Source of the DNA: JACKGW01 sp964586025
GTDB lineage: Bacteria; Planctomycetota; PLA2; JAEUHO01
Length of the DNA: 22,684 nt
Direction: 5' to 3'
Assembly: GCA_964586025.1 (NCBI GenBank)
Contig: CAZPGF010000041.1
Location: forward strand, 1-22,684
Part shown: positions 7,471-15,889 of the stretch, piece by piece
How the letters are laid out: the number at the start of each line of letters is the position of its first letter
Numbering within the stretch: the stretch's first letter is position 1
Position numbers and translations under genes: made by a program
The notes under the pieces: model-generated
Seen by the model: the letters and a program-made list of their open reading frames with translations, nothing else
Told to the model about the DNA's origin: nothing
Databases searched by the model: none

Positions 7471-7790
7471 GGAGGCGATTCCTCGGGCTGCGTGAGCGGC
7501 CCCACGGGTGGTGAGGACATCGATCCGAGTGGACGCGTCGGACGTGCGGGGCCCCTGCGTCGCTCCCCCGGCGACGGAAGGGCAGGTCGGGCGCGGACGT
7601 CAGCAGGCCGCGCGGGTGCCCTTGGGACATCGAAACGCTCCGGTGGTGGGACTCGGACCGCGGGCCGGGGGGGGCGGCCGTCGCGCTCATCGACCGTTCG
7701 GAGCCGTGACCTGAAGCACGATTCTCCGCGGTGACCGTTCGGACACGTCGAATCCCACGGACGGGATCGTGCACGGATCCGGGCGCCCGT
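7471..7790. other. Non-coding gap of 320 bases
   Basis: Between the response regulator and the oxygenase gene I see no convincing coding frame: frames open here are Arg/Pro/His-rich and run antisense or out of frame into the flanking genes. It holds the ribosome site of the response regulator and an 11-base direct repeat described separately. No clear promoter hexamers or U-tailed terminator are seen. Confidence 0.6.
7692..7743. repeat. 11-base direct repeat, 41-base period
   Basis: GACCGTTCGGA occurs at 7692-7702 and again at 7733-7743 in the non-coding gap upstream of the response regulator. The 41-base spacing is close to four helical turns, which would suit a regulator binding one DNA face, but this is only suggestive. 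Confidence 0.4.
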
Positions 7791-8837
7791 TCAGGGCCTC
7801 GATCGGAACAGGTTCTTGGCGCCCCGACCGAGTCCCATGACGCCGAGTTTCAGCGAGTCCGACCAGCGGCTGATGTCGGGGGGCCGCGGCGAGATTCCCA
7901 ATCGACGCAACTTCGCGTTCATCTGGCGCAACGTTTCCCGCCGCCGTGACGGGCCACTGCGGAACGTGAACGACACACTGACCGAGGCCTCGTCGGAGCC
8001 GTTCTCGACGGCGTGCGGCCACAGGACCGGGAAGTAGAGGCCGACGCCCGGTTCGAGATGGAACGAGAACGTCGGGGGCCGGTCGCCGCGACGCACCGGG
8101 AGTCCAGCCCAGTCGTCCGTCGTGGCGAACGACTCGAGCAACGTCTCCGGAACGATCTCGCGATCGTTGCCGTCCCACAGGTGGATCGTTTTGGTCCCGC
8201 GGATCTGAAGCAGGAAGTTGTGTTCGGGATCGACGTGGATCGGCTTGCGCGCGCCAGGCGACGAGACGAAGAGGTAGGCCTCGATGTCGTGGACGTCGCG
8301 CAGGCGTCCCGCGAACGCCTCGCCGACCTCGGCCACGAACTCGCGCGAGAGCGTGCGAATCTCCGGATCGACGTGCGCCTTGTCCACACCCAACCACGAA
8401 CGGGACACCTCGATCTGTCGAATCAGGTCACGGGGATCGGCGGGCGGCTTCGGTGGGCGGCCCTCCAAGTCGAGCGGGACATCGGCGGGGTGCCAGTCGA
8501 CGTGCCGCGCGGGCACGCGATCCACCAGGGCGAGGATCCCTTCGAGCGTCAGCAACGGATGCCCGACGAGTCGATGACGGACGAGGAACGGCCGATCCGG
8601 GAAGGCCGCCTTCTCCTGCACCCCGATCGCGTCGCGTTGGAGCCAGGGTCCGGAGATCACGGGCGCCGGCGGCGGCGATGCGACGGTTCGGGGCATCTCT
8701 TCGAACGCCTCCGGTGCGGGGGGCAAGGCGATCGACGATCGGGAGGGGGGGGTGTTCATTGCGGCACGGTTCTCGGGCCCGGGACCACAACCATGCATCG
8801 GGTCGCGGGGGCCGTCGCCTTGAGTACGAATCGTCAT
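7791..8837 (-). CDS. JmjC/cupin-8 type 2-oxoglutarate Fe(II) oxygenase
   Basis: A 348-residue protein with a cupin-like (JmjC-type) oxygenase domain at about 65-295. Iron ligands are H201 and D203 (HVD) and H275 (LWPHAVEN); K216 in TKTIHLW sits where family members bind 2-oxoglutarate. Such enzymes hydroxylate proteins or small molecules; the substrate here is unknown. A roughly 60-residue Pro-rich N-terminus and a basic tail flank the domain. Start choice: ATG 8837 makes an ATGA overlap with the upstream SDR stop, the junction style used repeatedly in this genome; ATG 8798 or 8759 would give shorter proteins without losing the domain, and none has a clear ribosome site. Co-translation with the SDR suggests one shared pathway, possibly modification of a small molecule, but nothing fixes which. 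Confidence 0.85.
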   Translation of the reverse strand: MTIRTQGDGPRDPMHGCGPGPENRAAMNTPPSRSSIALPPAPEAFEEMPRTVASPPPAPVISGPWLQRDAIGVQEKAAFPDRPFLVRHRLVGHPLLTLEGILALVDRVPARHVDWHPADVPLDLEGRPPKPPADPRDLIRQIEVSRSWLGVDKAHVDPEIRTLSREFVAEVGEAFAGRLRDVHDIEAYLFVSSPGARKPIHVDPEHNFLLQIRGTKTIHLWDGNDREIVPETLLESFATTDDWAGLPVRRGDRPPTFSFHLEPGVGLYFPVLWPHAVENGSDEASVSVSFTFRSGPSRRRETLRQMNAKLRRLGISPRPPDISRWSDSLKLGVMGLGRGAKNLFRSRP

Positions 8838-9622
8838 TCCGGTGTGACCAATGATCGTCCGCCGTCCACCGCGAGGACGACACCCGTCAGATAGCGGGCG
8901 CGCAGCAGGAAGAGCGCCGCGTCCCCGATCTCCTCGACCGTGCCGGCGCGACCGAGGAGAGTGTGCGCGATCGCTCGTTCCGCCTGCCCCGGCACACCCC
9001 CCGCGGGCGGCAGGATCGGGCCGGGGGCGATGGCGTTGACCCGCGCCGCCGGTCCGAGAAGCCGCGCGAACCCGCGCGTCAGGTTCACGAGGGCCGCCTT
9101 GCCGGCGCTGTACGCGACGTACCGTGACCACGGTCGCTCGGCGGACGTGCACGCGACGTTCAAGATCAGGCCTTGGTGACGGCCGTCGGCACGGCGCCGG
9201 TCGCGGAACGACCGTCCGACGTGCAGCGAGAGGGCGTACGCGGCTCGCGCCGGCACCGCGAAGTGACGATCGAGATCGGCGACGGTCATCGCGTCCAGGT
9301 CGGCGCTGTCGAACGACGAGGCGTTGTTCACGAGGACGGCGATCGGTGCAAGGCGGGTGGTGACCTCCCGGACGAGCCGCGCGCAGGCGGCGACCGACGC
9401 GAGGTCGGCGAAGAAGGGCTCGGCGACGCCGCCCGCGGCGCGGATCGCGGCGACCGTCTGTTCGGTGCCCGCGCGATCGGAGCGTCCGTGGACCGCGATC
9501 GGGTGCCCGCAGGCCGCGAGGCGCTCCGCGAGATGGCGGCCGATGCGGCGCGACGCACCCGTGACCAACGCCACGCCGGGGGCGGGATCGGCGACGGCGG
9601 ACGGCAGCGCGTGCGGCACCAT
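8834..9622 (-). CDS. Short-chain dehydrogenase, pteridine-reductase-like
   Basis: A 262-residue NADPH-dependent Rossmann-fold reductase. The cofactor loop is TGASRRIG (21-28), with arginines as in pteridine reductases (PTR1, FolM), followed by HGRS at 45-48, which favours NADPH. NNASSF (99-104) is the form typical of pteridine reductases. Catalytic residues are S160 and YSAGK (Y171, K175). The end VVLAVDGGRSLV is the usual SDR C-terminus. A likely role is reduction of dihydrobiopterin, dihydromonapterin or dihydrofolate, but SDR substrates cannot be fixed from sequence. It starts with ATG at 9622 with AAGGA four bases upstream and is divergent from the NYN gene across a 221-base gap. Its stop overlaps the oxygenase start (ATGA). 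Confidence 0.9.
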   Translation of the reverse strand: MVPHALPSAVADPAPGVALVTGASRRIGRHLAERLAACGHPIAVHGRSDRAGTEQTVAAIRAAGGVAEPFFADLASVAACARLVREVTTRLAPIAVLVNNASSFDSADLDAMTVADLDRHFAVPARAAYALSLHVGRSFRDRRRADGRHQGLILNVACTSAERPWSRYVAYSAGKAALVNLTRGFARLLGPAARVNAIAPGPILPPAGGVPGQAERAIAHTLLGRAGTVEEIGDAALFLLRARYLTGVVLAVDGGRSLVTPE

Positions 9623-9843
9623 GCGGTCCTTCTACGCGAACCTCCGGATCGGGTGCGGCATTCCTTCGGGTTGTCCGTGGGCGTCCGTACAAGTTGCCCC
9701 CGGCTCGCAGGCTGGCGCGTTGGTCGCCATTCCAGTCGGGCCTTTGGCGCGCTGTCGTCGTCGGGGTTCGCGCACCCCTCTGCGTCCGCGCGTGTCGGCC
9801 CTTCGTTATCCCCTACCCTCGAACTCCCGGAGATCGGCTCCTC

Positions 9844-10869
<1,026 letters not shown>

Positions 10870-10895
10870 ACGCCCAACGCGGGAACCGGGCGAGA

Positions 10896-10911
10896 AGGCG
10901 TCCGGACGCCT
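10896..10911. repeat. 16-base perfect palindrome between NYN gene and ABC cluster
   Basis: AGGCGTCCGGACGCCT is a perfect palindrome 27 bases after the NYN stop and 36 bases before the ABC ATPase start. As RNA it would fold as a short stem with a CCGG loop and has no U-run, so it could be a weak terminator or an operator for the cluster. Confidence 0.5.
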
Positions 10912-10946
10912 GTCCCATCGGCAGGCGCGGTATCGGAGGAATCAAC

Positions 10947-11936
10947 ATGATCGAGGTCCGGGAACTCCGGAAGTCGTACGGCGACATCCAGGCGTTGAGG
11001 GGCATTGACTTCGACGTGGCCCGCGGGGAGATCGTGGGCCTGCTGGGGCCGAACGGTGCGGGCAAGTCGACCGCAATGCGCGTGATCACTGGCTACATCG
11101 CGCCGACGTCGGGATCGGCGAAGGTGATGGGGCGCGAGGTGATTGCCGATCCACTCGCCGCGCAACGGCACATCGGCTACCTGCCGGAGGGCAATCCGCT
11201 CTACTTGGAGTTGCGCCTGATCGAACTGCTTCGCTTCGCCGCCGGGGTTCGCGGCCTGCGCGGCGCCGATCGGGACCGTGCGATCGGGGACGCCCTCGAC
11301 GCCGCCGGCCTCACCGGCCTCGAGCGCCGCCGGATCGTGACGTTCTCGCGCGGGTACCGCCAGCGCGTCGGGCTCGCCAAGGCGCTGCTGCACAAGCCGC
11401 CGATCCTGATCCTCGACGAACCGTCCTCGGGGCTGGACCCGAACCAGCAGGCGGAGATGCGGCAGTCCATCCGCAGCCTTCGAGAGCGGTGTGCGGTGAT
11501 CTTTTCGACGCACATCCTGCCGGAGGTCCCGGCGACGTGCGACCGCGCGGTGATCGTCGCCAACGGGCGGGTCGTCGCGTCCGGCAACGAGTCGGAACTG
11601 CGCGCCGCGGCGGCGCTCCCCGCCCAAGTGGAGGTGCGGATCGTCAGCGGCGATCCGTCGGCGGCACGAGCGGCGTGGCAAGCGCTCGACGGGGTCGTCT
11701 CCGTCGACTGGATCACGTCCGCGACGCCGCCCCGCCTCGTCGCGCGCCTCGACGGCGTTCCCGACGACGCGCGCCTGCGCGCGCTCGGCGCCGCGCTCGA
11801 GCGCGCCGGTGCGAACGGGTGGGGGCTTGCCCCGGTCGTGCACTCCCTCGACGACGTCTTCCGCCGGCTCACGACGCCGGGCGCCGCCGCGGTCGCCGCG
11901 ACCGCCGCGTCGAGCGCCGAGGAGGTGGTCGAATGA
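10947..11936 (+). CDS. ABC transporter ATPase, GldA/NatA-like
   Basis: A 329-residue ABC ATPase that would power the permease encoded next. Walker A is GPNGAGKS (34-41), the Q-loop region is HIGYLPEG (75-82), Walker B with catalytic glutamate is ILILDEP (153-159) and the switch histidine is in FSTHI (H189). The signature motif reads FSRGYRQR (133-140) instead of the classical LSGGQ, a form common in GldA/NosF-like ATPases. A C-terminal domain of about 100 residues (from 225) follows, typical of this subfamily, and ends in an Ala-rich stretch. The start has a good GGAGGA site (10935-10940) six bases upstream. It is the first gene of a four-gene cluster and its stop overlaps the permease start as ATGA. 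Confidence 0.94.
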   Translation: MIEVRELRKSYGDIQALRGIDFDVARGEIVGLLGPNGAGKSTAMRVITGYIAPTSGSAKVMGREVIADPLAAQRHIGYLPEGNPLYLELRLIELLRFAAGVRGLRGADRDRAIGDALDAAGLTGLERRRIVTFSRGYRQRVGLAKALLHKPPILILDEPSSGLDPNQQAEMRQSIRSLRERCAVIFSTHILPEVPATCDRAVIVANGRVVASGNESELRAAAALPAQVEVRIVSGDPSAARAAWQALDGVVSVDWITSATPPRLVARLDGVPDDARLRALGAALERAGANGWGLAPVVHSLDDVFRRLTTPGAAAVAATAASSAEEVVE

Positions 11937-12652
11937 GCGGTGTCGGAACGGTCTTCCGCAAGGAGATGCGGGCGTTCTTCGTCAGCCCGATTCCCTACGT
12001 CGTGATGGCGCTCTTCTCGGCGTTCGCCGCGTGGCGCTTCTTTTTCGACCGGCGGTTCTGGCTGCAGAACGCCGCCACGCTCGAGGGGGCCTTCTTCCAC
12101 GAACTCGAACTGCTGCTCGTCGTGCTCGTCCCGCTGATCGGGATGCGCGCCTGGAGCGAGGAGCGCCGCGGTGGAACGATCGAGACGCTCATGACCGAGC
12201 CGATCTCGTCGACCGCACTGGTGATCGGCAAATACCTCGCCGCGTGGTGCGTCGTCGGCCTCTGCCTCCTCTCGACGCTCGGCCTTCCGATCACGGTCGG
12301 ACAACTCGGCGACCTCGACGCGGGTCCGGTGATCGGCGGCTACCTCGGCGCCTTCCTCCTGGCCGGCGCGCTGCTGGCGATCGCCACGTGGATCTCGTCG
12401 TTCACCAACCACCAACTCGTCGCATGCATCGTGTCGCTGATCATCGGCGGCCTGTTCATCCTGATGCAGGCCATCGCGGCGGATCTCGGCGGATCGCAGG
12501 GACGCGTCTTGGATGCCGTCTCGCTGACCTCGCACTACCGCGCGATGGGTCGCGGGGTCGTGGACGTCCGCGACCTGCTCTACTTCGCCAGTTCGATCGT
12601 CTTCTTCCTGTACCTGAACGTGCGCTCGATCGAGAACAGGAGGTATCGCTAG
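11933..12652 (+). CDS. ABC-2 type permease, GldF-like
   Basis: A 239-residue inner-membrane permease with about six hydrophobic helices (roughly residues 20-37, 55-75, 100-122, 133-160, 163-185 and 212-228). The early segment FVSPIPYVVMALF and the cytoplasmic loop GMRAWSEERRGGTIETLMTEP are hallmarks of GldF/ABC-2 permeases. It would form the membrane channel with the ATPase encoded just upstream, with which it shares an ATGA overlap, and two base pairs separate its stop from the GldG-like gene. In Bacteroidota this set is required for gliding; outside that phylum the same cluster is common and its substrate is unknown. Confidence 0.92.
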   Translation: MSGVGTVFRKEMRAFFVSPIPYVVMALFSAFAAWRFFFDRRFWLQNAATLEGAFFHELELLLVVLVPLIGMRAWSEERRGGTIETLMTEPISSTALVIGKYLAAWCVVGLCLLSTLGLPITVGQLGDLDAGPVIGGYLGAFLLAGALLAIATWISSFTNHQLVACIVSLIIGGLFILMQAIAADLGGSQGRVLDAVSLTSHYRAMGRGVVDVRDLLYFASSIVFFLYLNVRSIENRRYR

Positions 12653-12654
12653 TC

Positions 12655-14790
12655 ATGGAACGCGCGCAATCGGTCCAGGTTCGTTCGTTGAGCCTGTTGA
12701 GCGGGCTCCTCCTGCTCGTCGTGCTCGTCCTCGTCAATGTCGCCGCCGCACGTACGCACCTGCGGGTCGACCTGACGGAGGAGAAGCGTTTCACGCTCTC
12801 CGACGGAAGTCGCCGTGTGCTCGCGCAGGTTCAGGACCCGGTTCGGGTGCAGGTGTTCTGGCACGGCGTCCCGACCGCGTTCGAGGACACGCGACGCTAC
12901 GTCGAGGCGCTGCTCGATGAGATGGCCGACGCGGCGAGCGGACGATTCCAGGTGACGTGGGTGGACGTGTCCAACGAGGCCGGGCGGGCCCTCGCCGAGG
13001 AGGCGAACGTCCCCGAGTTCCCGTTCGGCGCGATCGAGGGTGACGAGTACCGACAGAGCCGGGGCTTCATGGCGCTCGTCCTGGCGATGGGGGAGGGCGA
13101 GTCCACCGTCCTCACGCCGCTGTCCGAACTGCGTGACCAGCTGGAGTACCGGATCGTCGCGGACATCCAGGCGCGTCTGCGCGTCACTCCGCCCGTGATC
13201 GCGCTCGTCACCACGCTCGAGGGGGCGGCCGACTTCGCGACCCTGGGCGATGCGCTGCGGGCGAGTTTCGGAGAGGGGGTGCGGACCGGCGTCACGCTCT
13301 CCTCGCCGGTCCCGGACGACATCCAGGTCGTGGTCCTCGCGGCGCCGAAGAACCTCGCGGAGGATGAGTCCTACCACTTCGAACAGTTCCTCCTTCGCGG
13401 CGGACGCGGCATCGTGCTGCTCGATCCGGTCGATGTCGAAGTCGCGCAAGGTCAGCAGGGCTACCGCGACAGCGGTCTGAAGGACTGGTTCGGCCATGTG
13501 GGCATCGACCTCCCCGGTGGGATCGTCGAGGACTTCGAACGTCCGGGTCGATTCGTCGCTTCGGGGGCGGTCGTCGCGTACCCACCCTGGGTGTTCGCCT
13601 TCCCGCCCGAGGAGAGCACGAACGTGTTGGCGGCATCGCTGCCGCGCGTCGCGCTGCGCTGGCCCGCGCCGTTCCGCATCGACGAAGAGAGGCAACGGGA
13701 GACGGGGCGCACGGTCACGCCGCTCCTGACCTCGTCGTCGGCGGCCTACCGTCGGCCCGACACGCTCGGCCTGATGGATCGGGTGGATTCGCCCTTCGGC
13801 AAGTCCCTGGGTGTCGAGACGCTCGCATTCCTCCTCGAGGGTCCGGTCGTTTCGATGTGGAAGGACAAGCCGCTTCCGAGGCCGCCGGCGGACGAGGGCG
13901 ACGTCGGCGAGTCCGACGGGGAGGCGGAGGACCCGTTCGCCGCACCGATCGATCCCGGTGGGGACATGCCGGGAACTCCCGGGATCCCCGAGGCGCCGGA
14001 GATGCCCGAGGATTCGGACGCGCCGGACGGACCGGGCGGACCGGACGCACCCGATGCACCCGATGCACCCGATGCACCGGATGCACCCGATGCACCGGAT
14101 GCACCGGATGAGCCCGCGCCCCCGAGGGACGATGACGGGAAGCACGGACCGAACGCGCCGGAGGACGACGAACCCGCTCCGCCCGCGGACGAACCCGCTC
14201 CGCCCGCGGACGAACCCGCTCCGCCCGCGGACGAGCCCGCTCCGCCCGCGGACGAGCCCGCTCCGCCCGCGGACGANNNNNNNNNNNNNNNNNNNNNNNN
14301 NNNNNNNNNNNNNNNNNNNNNNNNNNNNNNNNNNNNNNNNNNNNNNNNNNNNNNNNNNNNNNNNNNNNNNNNNNNNGCGGACGAGCCCGCTCCGCCCGCG
14401 GACGAGCCCGCTCCGCCCGCGGACGAACCCGTCGCCGAGAACCGCGTGGATCACGTCGACGAGGGCCACGTTCGCCTGGTCGTCGTCGGCGACGCCGACC
14501 TGGTGCGCGACTTCTGGGTTCCCGCGCGCAACCAGCAGTACGTCATCCACATCCTGTCCCAACTGAACGGCGGCGTGAAGGGAGGCTACAGCGTCGTCCT
14601 GAACGCGGCCGACTGGATGTCCGGCAGCGACGACCTGCTCGCGCTTCGTGCGCGCGCCGACAAGCCGCGGGTCCTCACGAAAGTCGAGCCGTCGGATCGC
14701 AAGGCGATCGAGTGGGCGAACCTCCTCGCCGTGCCGGTCCTGATGCTGCTCGTAGGCATCGTCGTATGGATCGTCCGGGGGAGTGACTGA
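12655..14790 (+). CDS. GldG-like ABC auxiliary protein with long acidic Pro/Ala repeat insertion (contains gap)
   Basis: A protein of about 711 residues as drawn, 34 of them unknown because of the N run. An N-terminal helix (about 14-33) anchors it; the extracytoplasmic part starts with THLRVDLTEEKRFTLSDGSRR, diagnostic of the GldG/ABC_transp_aux family, followed by two alpha/beta lobes up to about residue 400. Then comes a low-complexity insertion (about 405-600): acidic Pro/Gly-rich sequence, seven DAP units, then a DEPAPPA tandem array interrupted by the gap. After it the fold resumes (HVRLVVVGDADLVRDFWV, then NAADWMSG) and a last membrane helix lies near the C-terminus (about 685-705). 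The insertion sits just before the strand that completes the fold, so it probably forms an extended periplasmic arm. True length is unknown. The frame is the same on both sides of the gap. Confidence 0.88.
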   Translation: MERAQSVQVRSLSLLSGLLLLVVLVLVNVAAARTHLRVDLTEEKRFTLSDGSRRVLAQVQDPVRVQVFWHGVPTAFEDTRRYVEALLDEMADAASGRFQVTWVDVSNEAGRALAEEANVPEFPFGAIEGDEYRQSRGFMALVLAMGEGESTVLTPLSELRDQLEYRIVADIQARLRVTPPVIALVTTLEGAADFATLGDALRASFGEGVRTGVTLSSPVPDDIQVVVLAAPKNLAEDESYHFEQFLLRGGRGIVLLDPVDVEVAQGQQGYRDSGLKDWFGHVGIDLPGGIVEDFERPGRFVASGAVVAYPPWVFAFPPEESTNVLAASLPRVALRWPAPFRIDEERQRETGRTVTPLLTSSSAAYRRPDTLGLMDRVDSPFGKSLGVETLAFLLEGPVVSMWKDKPLPRPPADEGDVGESDGEAEDPFAAPIDPGGDMPGTPGIPEAPEMPEDSDAPDGPGGPDAPDAPDAPDAPDAPDAPDAPDEPAPPRDDDGKHGPNAPEDDEPAPPADEPAPPADEPAPPADEPAPPADEPAPPADXXXXXXXXXXXXXXXXXXXXXXXXXXXXXXXXXXADEPAPPADEPAPPADEPVAENRVDHVDEGHVRLVVVGDADLVRDFWVPARNQQYVIHILSQLNGGVKGGYSVVLNAADWMSGSDDLLALRARADKPRVLTKVEPSDRKAIEWANLLAVPVLMLLVGIVVWIVRGSD
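14044..14106 (+). repeat. Nine-base tandem repeat encoding (Asp-Ala-Pro)x7
   Basis: Seven in-frame units of GAC/GAT-GCA-CCC/CCG encode DAP inside the GldG-like protein, just before the longer 21-base array. Units differ only in third codon positions. The GCA codon is unusual beside the GCG/GCC used elsewhere in the gene, a sign of recent expansion from one seed unit. Confidence 0.9.
14167..14436 (+). repeat. 21-base tandem repeat encoding DEPAPPA, interrupted by gap
   Basis: Five complete 21-base units (14167-14271) and the first five bases of a sixth precede the N run; after it come the end of a unit (14377-14379), two full units (14380-14421) and a decayed edge unit (DEPVA). Units are identical except that the first three and the last edge unit use GAA for Glu while the inner ones use GAG. 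Copy number is unknown because of the gap. Confidence 0.93.
14277..14376. other. Assembly gap (exactly 100 N)
   Basis: One hundred N in a row within the 21-base repeat array. The round number suggests a placeholder of unknown size from scaffolding, caused by the repeat collapsing in short-read assembly. Confidence 0.97.
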
Positions 14791-14791
14791 G

Positions 14792-15880
14792 ATGGAACGC
14801 ACGCCTGTCCGCGTCCTCGAGCGGCGCAACCTGATCCTCGGTGGCCTCGCCGTGTTGCTCGGCCTGTGGCTGATCCTCCGCCCAGAGCCCGCGCGTGGCG
14901 TCGCCCTCGACGCCTTGCCGAAGCTGCTGCCGGATCTCGATCCGTCCGCTGTGCGCGAGATCGACATCGAGTCGACCGACCCCGAGCGGCCGGACTCTCC
15001 GGAGCGAGTGCGCGTTCAGCGTCGGGACCTGACGTCGTGGGTGCTGCCCGATCGCTACGACCATCCCGTCCTTCCGAACGCTGCCGAGCGCCTGCTCGAC
15101 GCGATCGCCGACGCACGCGATCGCGGCACCGTGACGTCACGGGCCGATACGTTCGAGCGCTACCGGCCGAGCACCGGTTGGAAGTCGGTCACGCTGAAGG
15201 ATGGCGCGGGTAGGACGCTCGCCCGTCTCGACCTGGGGCGGTCCGATCGTTCCGATCTGCTCGTGCGCCTTGGCGAGGGCGCGGGCGCGCGGATCGCTCG
15301 GGTGGCGCGGCTGCGCCCCAGTGTCGCGCCGACGAGAATGACCGAGTGGATCGAAACGCAGCTTTGGCCGGGCACGTTGCGTTCTGCGACACTCGTTCGC
15401 CTGGATCTGGACCGCACCGCGTCCGGCGGAAAGCGTGTCGTCGCGGTGAAGCACGGCATCACGGCCGAGGGGCTCGGCGTGGCATCGCCGCCGATCGACG
15501 CCGATGCGCCGGAACGGTTGTGGTCGCTGATCGAGCCCTCACCGGCGGAGGCGGACCGGCTCGCGATCGAGGAGATCGGCCGCGCGTTCACGGGACTCGT
15601 CGTGGCGGACGTCGTCGCGGCCGAGTCGTCCGCGGGTGAGGCGACGTTCGGATTCGACAAACCGGACCTCGTCGCGGTGTTCCACGAGCTCGTCGGCGAC
15701 AAGGTCACCGCGCACCGCCTCGTCGTCGGGGCGCGCGCCGCCGACAAGGACGCGTGGTACGTCCGTGTGGAGGGACGCCCGTTCGTCTACCTCGTCGAGT
15801 CGGGGCACAACCTCTCGCGGCTGCGTTCGGAGCCCGCCGAGATCGCGCCCGCCCTCGCCGAGATGCCCGGCAATCGGTAA
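14792..15880 (+). CDS. DUF4340 domain protein of Gld-type ABC cluster
   Basis: A 362-residue membrane-anchored protein. One hydrophobic helix (about 14-32, NLILGGLAVLLGLWLIL) is followed by a long extracytoplasmic region with the DUF4340 pattern: LDPSAVREIDIES, a W-V-L-P segment near residue 87, GWKSVTLKDGAGRTLARLDLG, and RMTEWIETQLWP. DUF4340 proteins regularly follow GldA/F/G-like genes and are thought to form part of that complex; biochemical function is not known. Start choice: ATG 14792 lies one base after the GldG-like stop with GGGGAG nine bases upstream; a GTG at 14783 overlapping the upstream stop is the alternative. It ends nine bases from the convergent BtpA gene, leaving no room for a separate terminator. 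Confidence 0.9.
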   Translation: MERTPVRVLERRNLILGGLAVLLGLWLILRPEPARGVALDALPKLLPDLDPSAVREIDIESTDPERPDSPERVRVQRRDLTSWVLPDRYDHPVLPNAAERLLDAIADARDRGTVTSRADTFERYRPSTGWKSVTLKDGAGRTLARLDLGRSDRSDLLVRLGEGAGARIARVARLRPSVAPTRMTEWIETQLWPGTLRSATLVRLDLDRTASGGKRVVAVKHGITAEGLGVASPPIDADAPERLWSLIEPSPAEADRLAIEEIGRAFTGLVVADVVAAESSAGEATFGFDKPDLVAVFHELVGDKVTAHRLVVGARAADKDAWYVRVEGRPFVYLVESGHNLSRLRSEPAEIAPALAEMPGNR

Positions 15881-15889
15881 CGCACGGTT

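Noticed and set aside
7382..7774. 130-codon minus-strand frame in the long gap
   Set aside because: Overlaps the response regulator start in another frame; Arg/Pro/His/Ser-rich with no pattern.
14044..14436. Possible CRISPR array from regular repeats
   Set aside because: Repeats are head-to-tail without spacers and in frame within a coding gene.
12649..14967. Open frame of 772 codons on the minus strand across the GldG-like gene
   Set aside because: Antisense shadow; the repeat makes low-complexity RGRSG runs with no family pattern, while the plus strand has clear domains.
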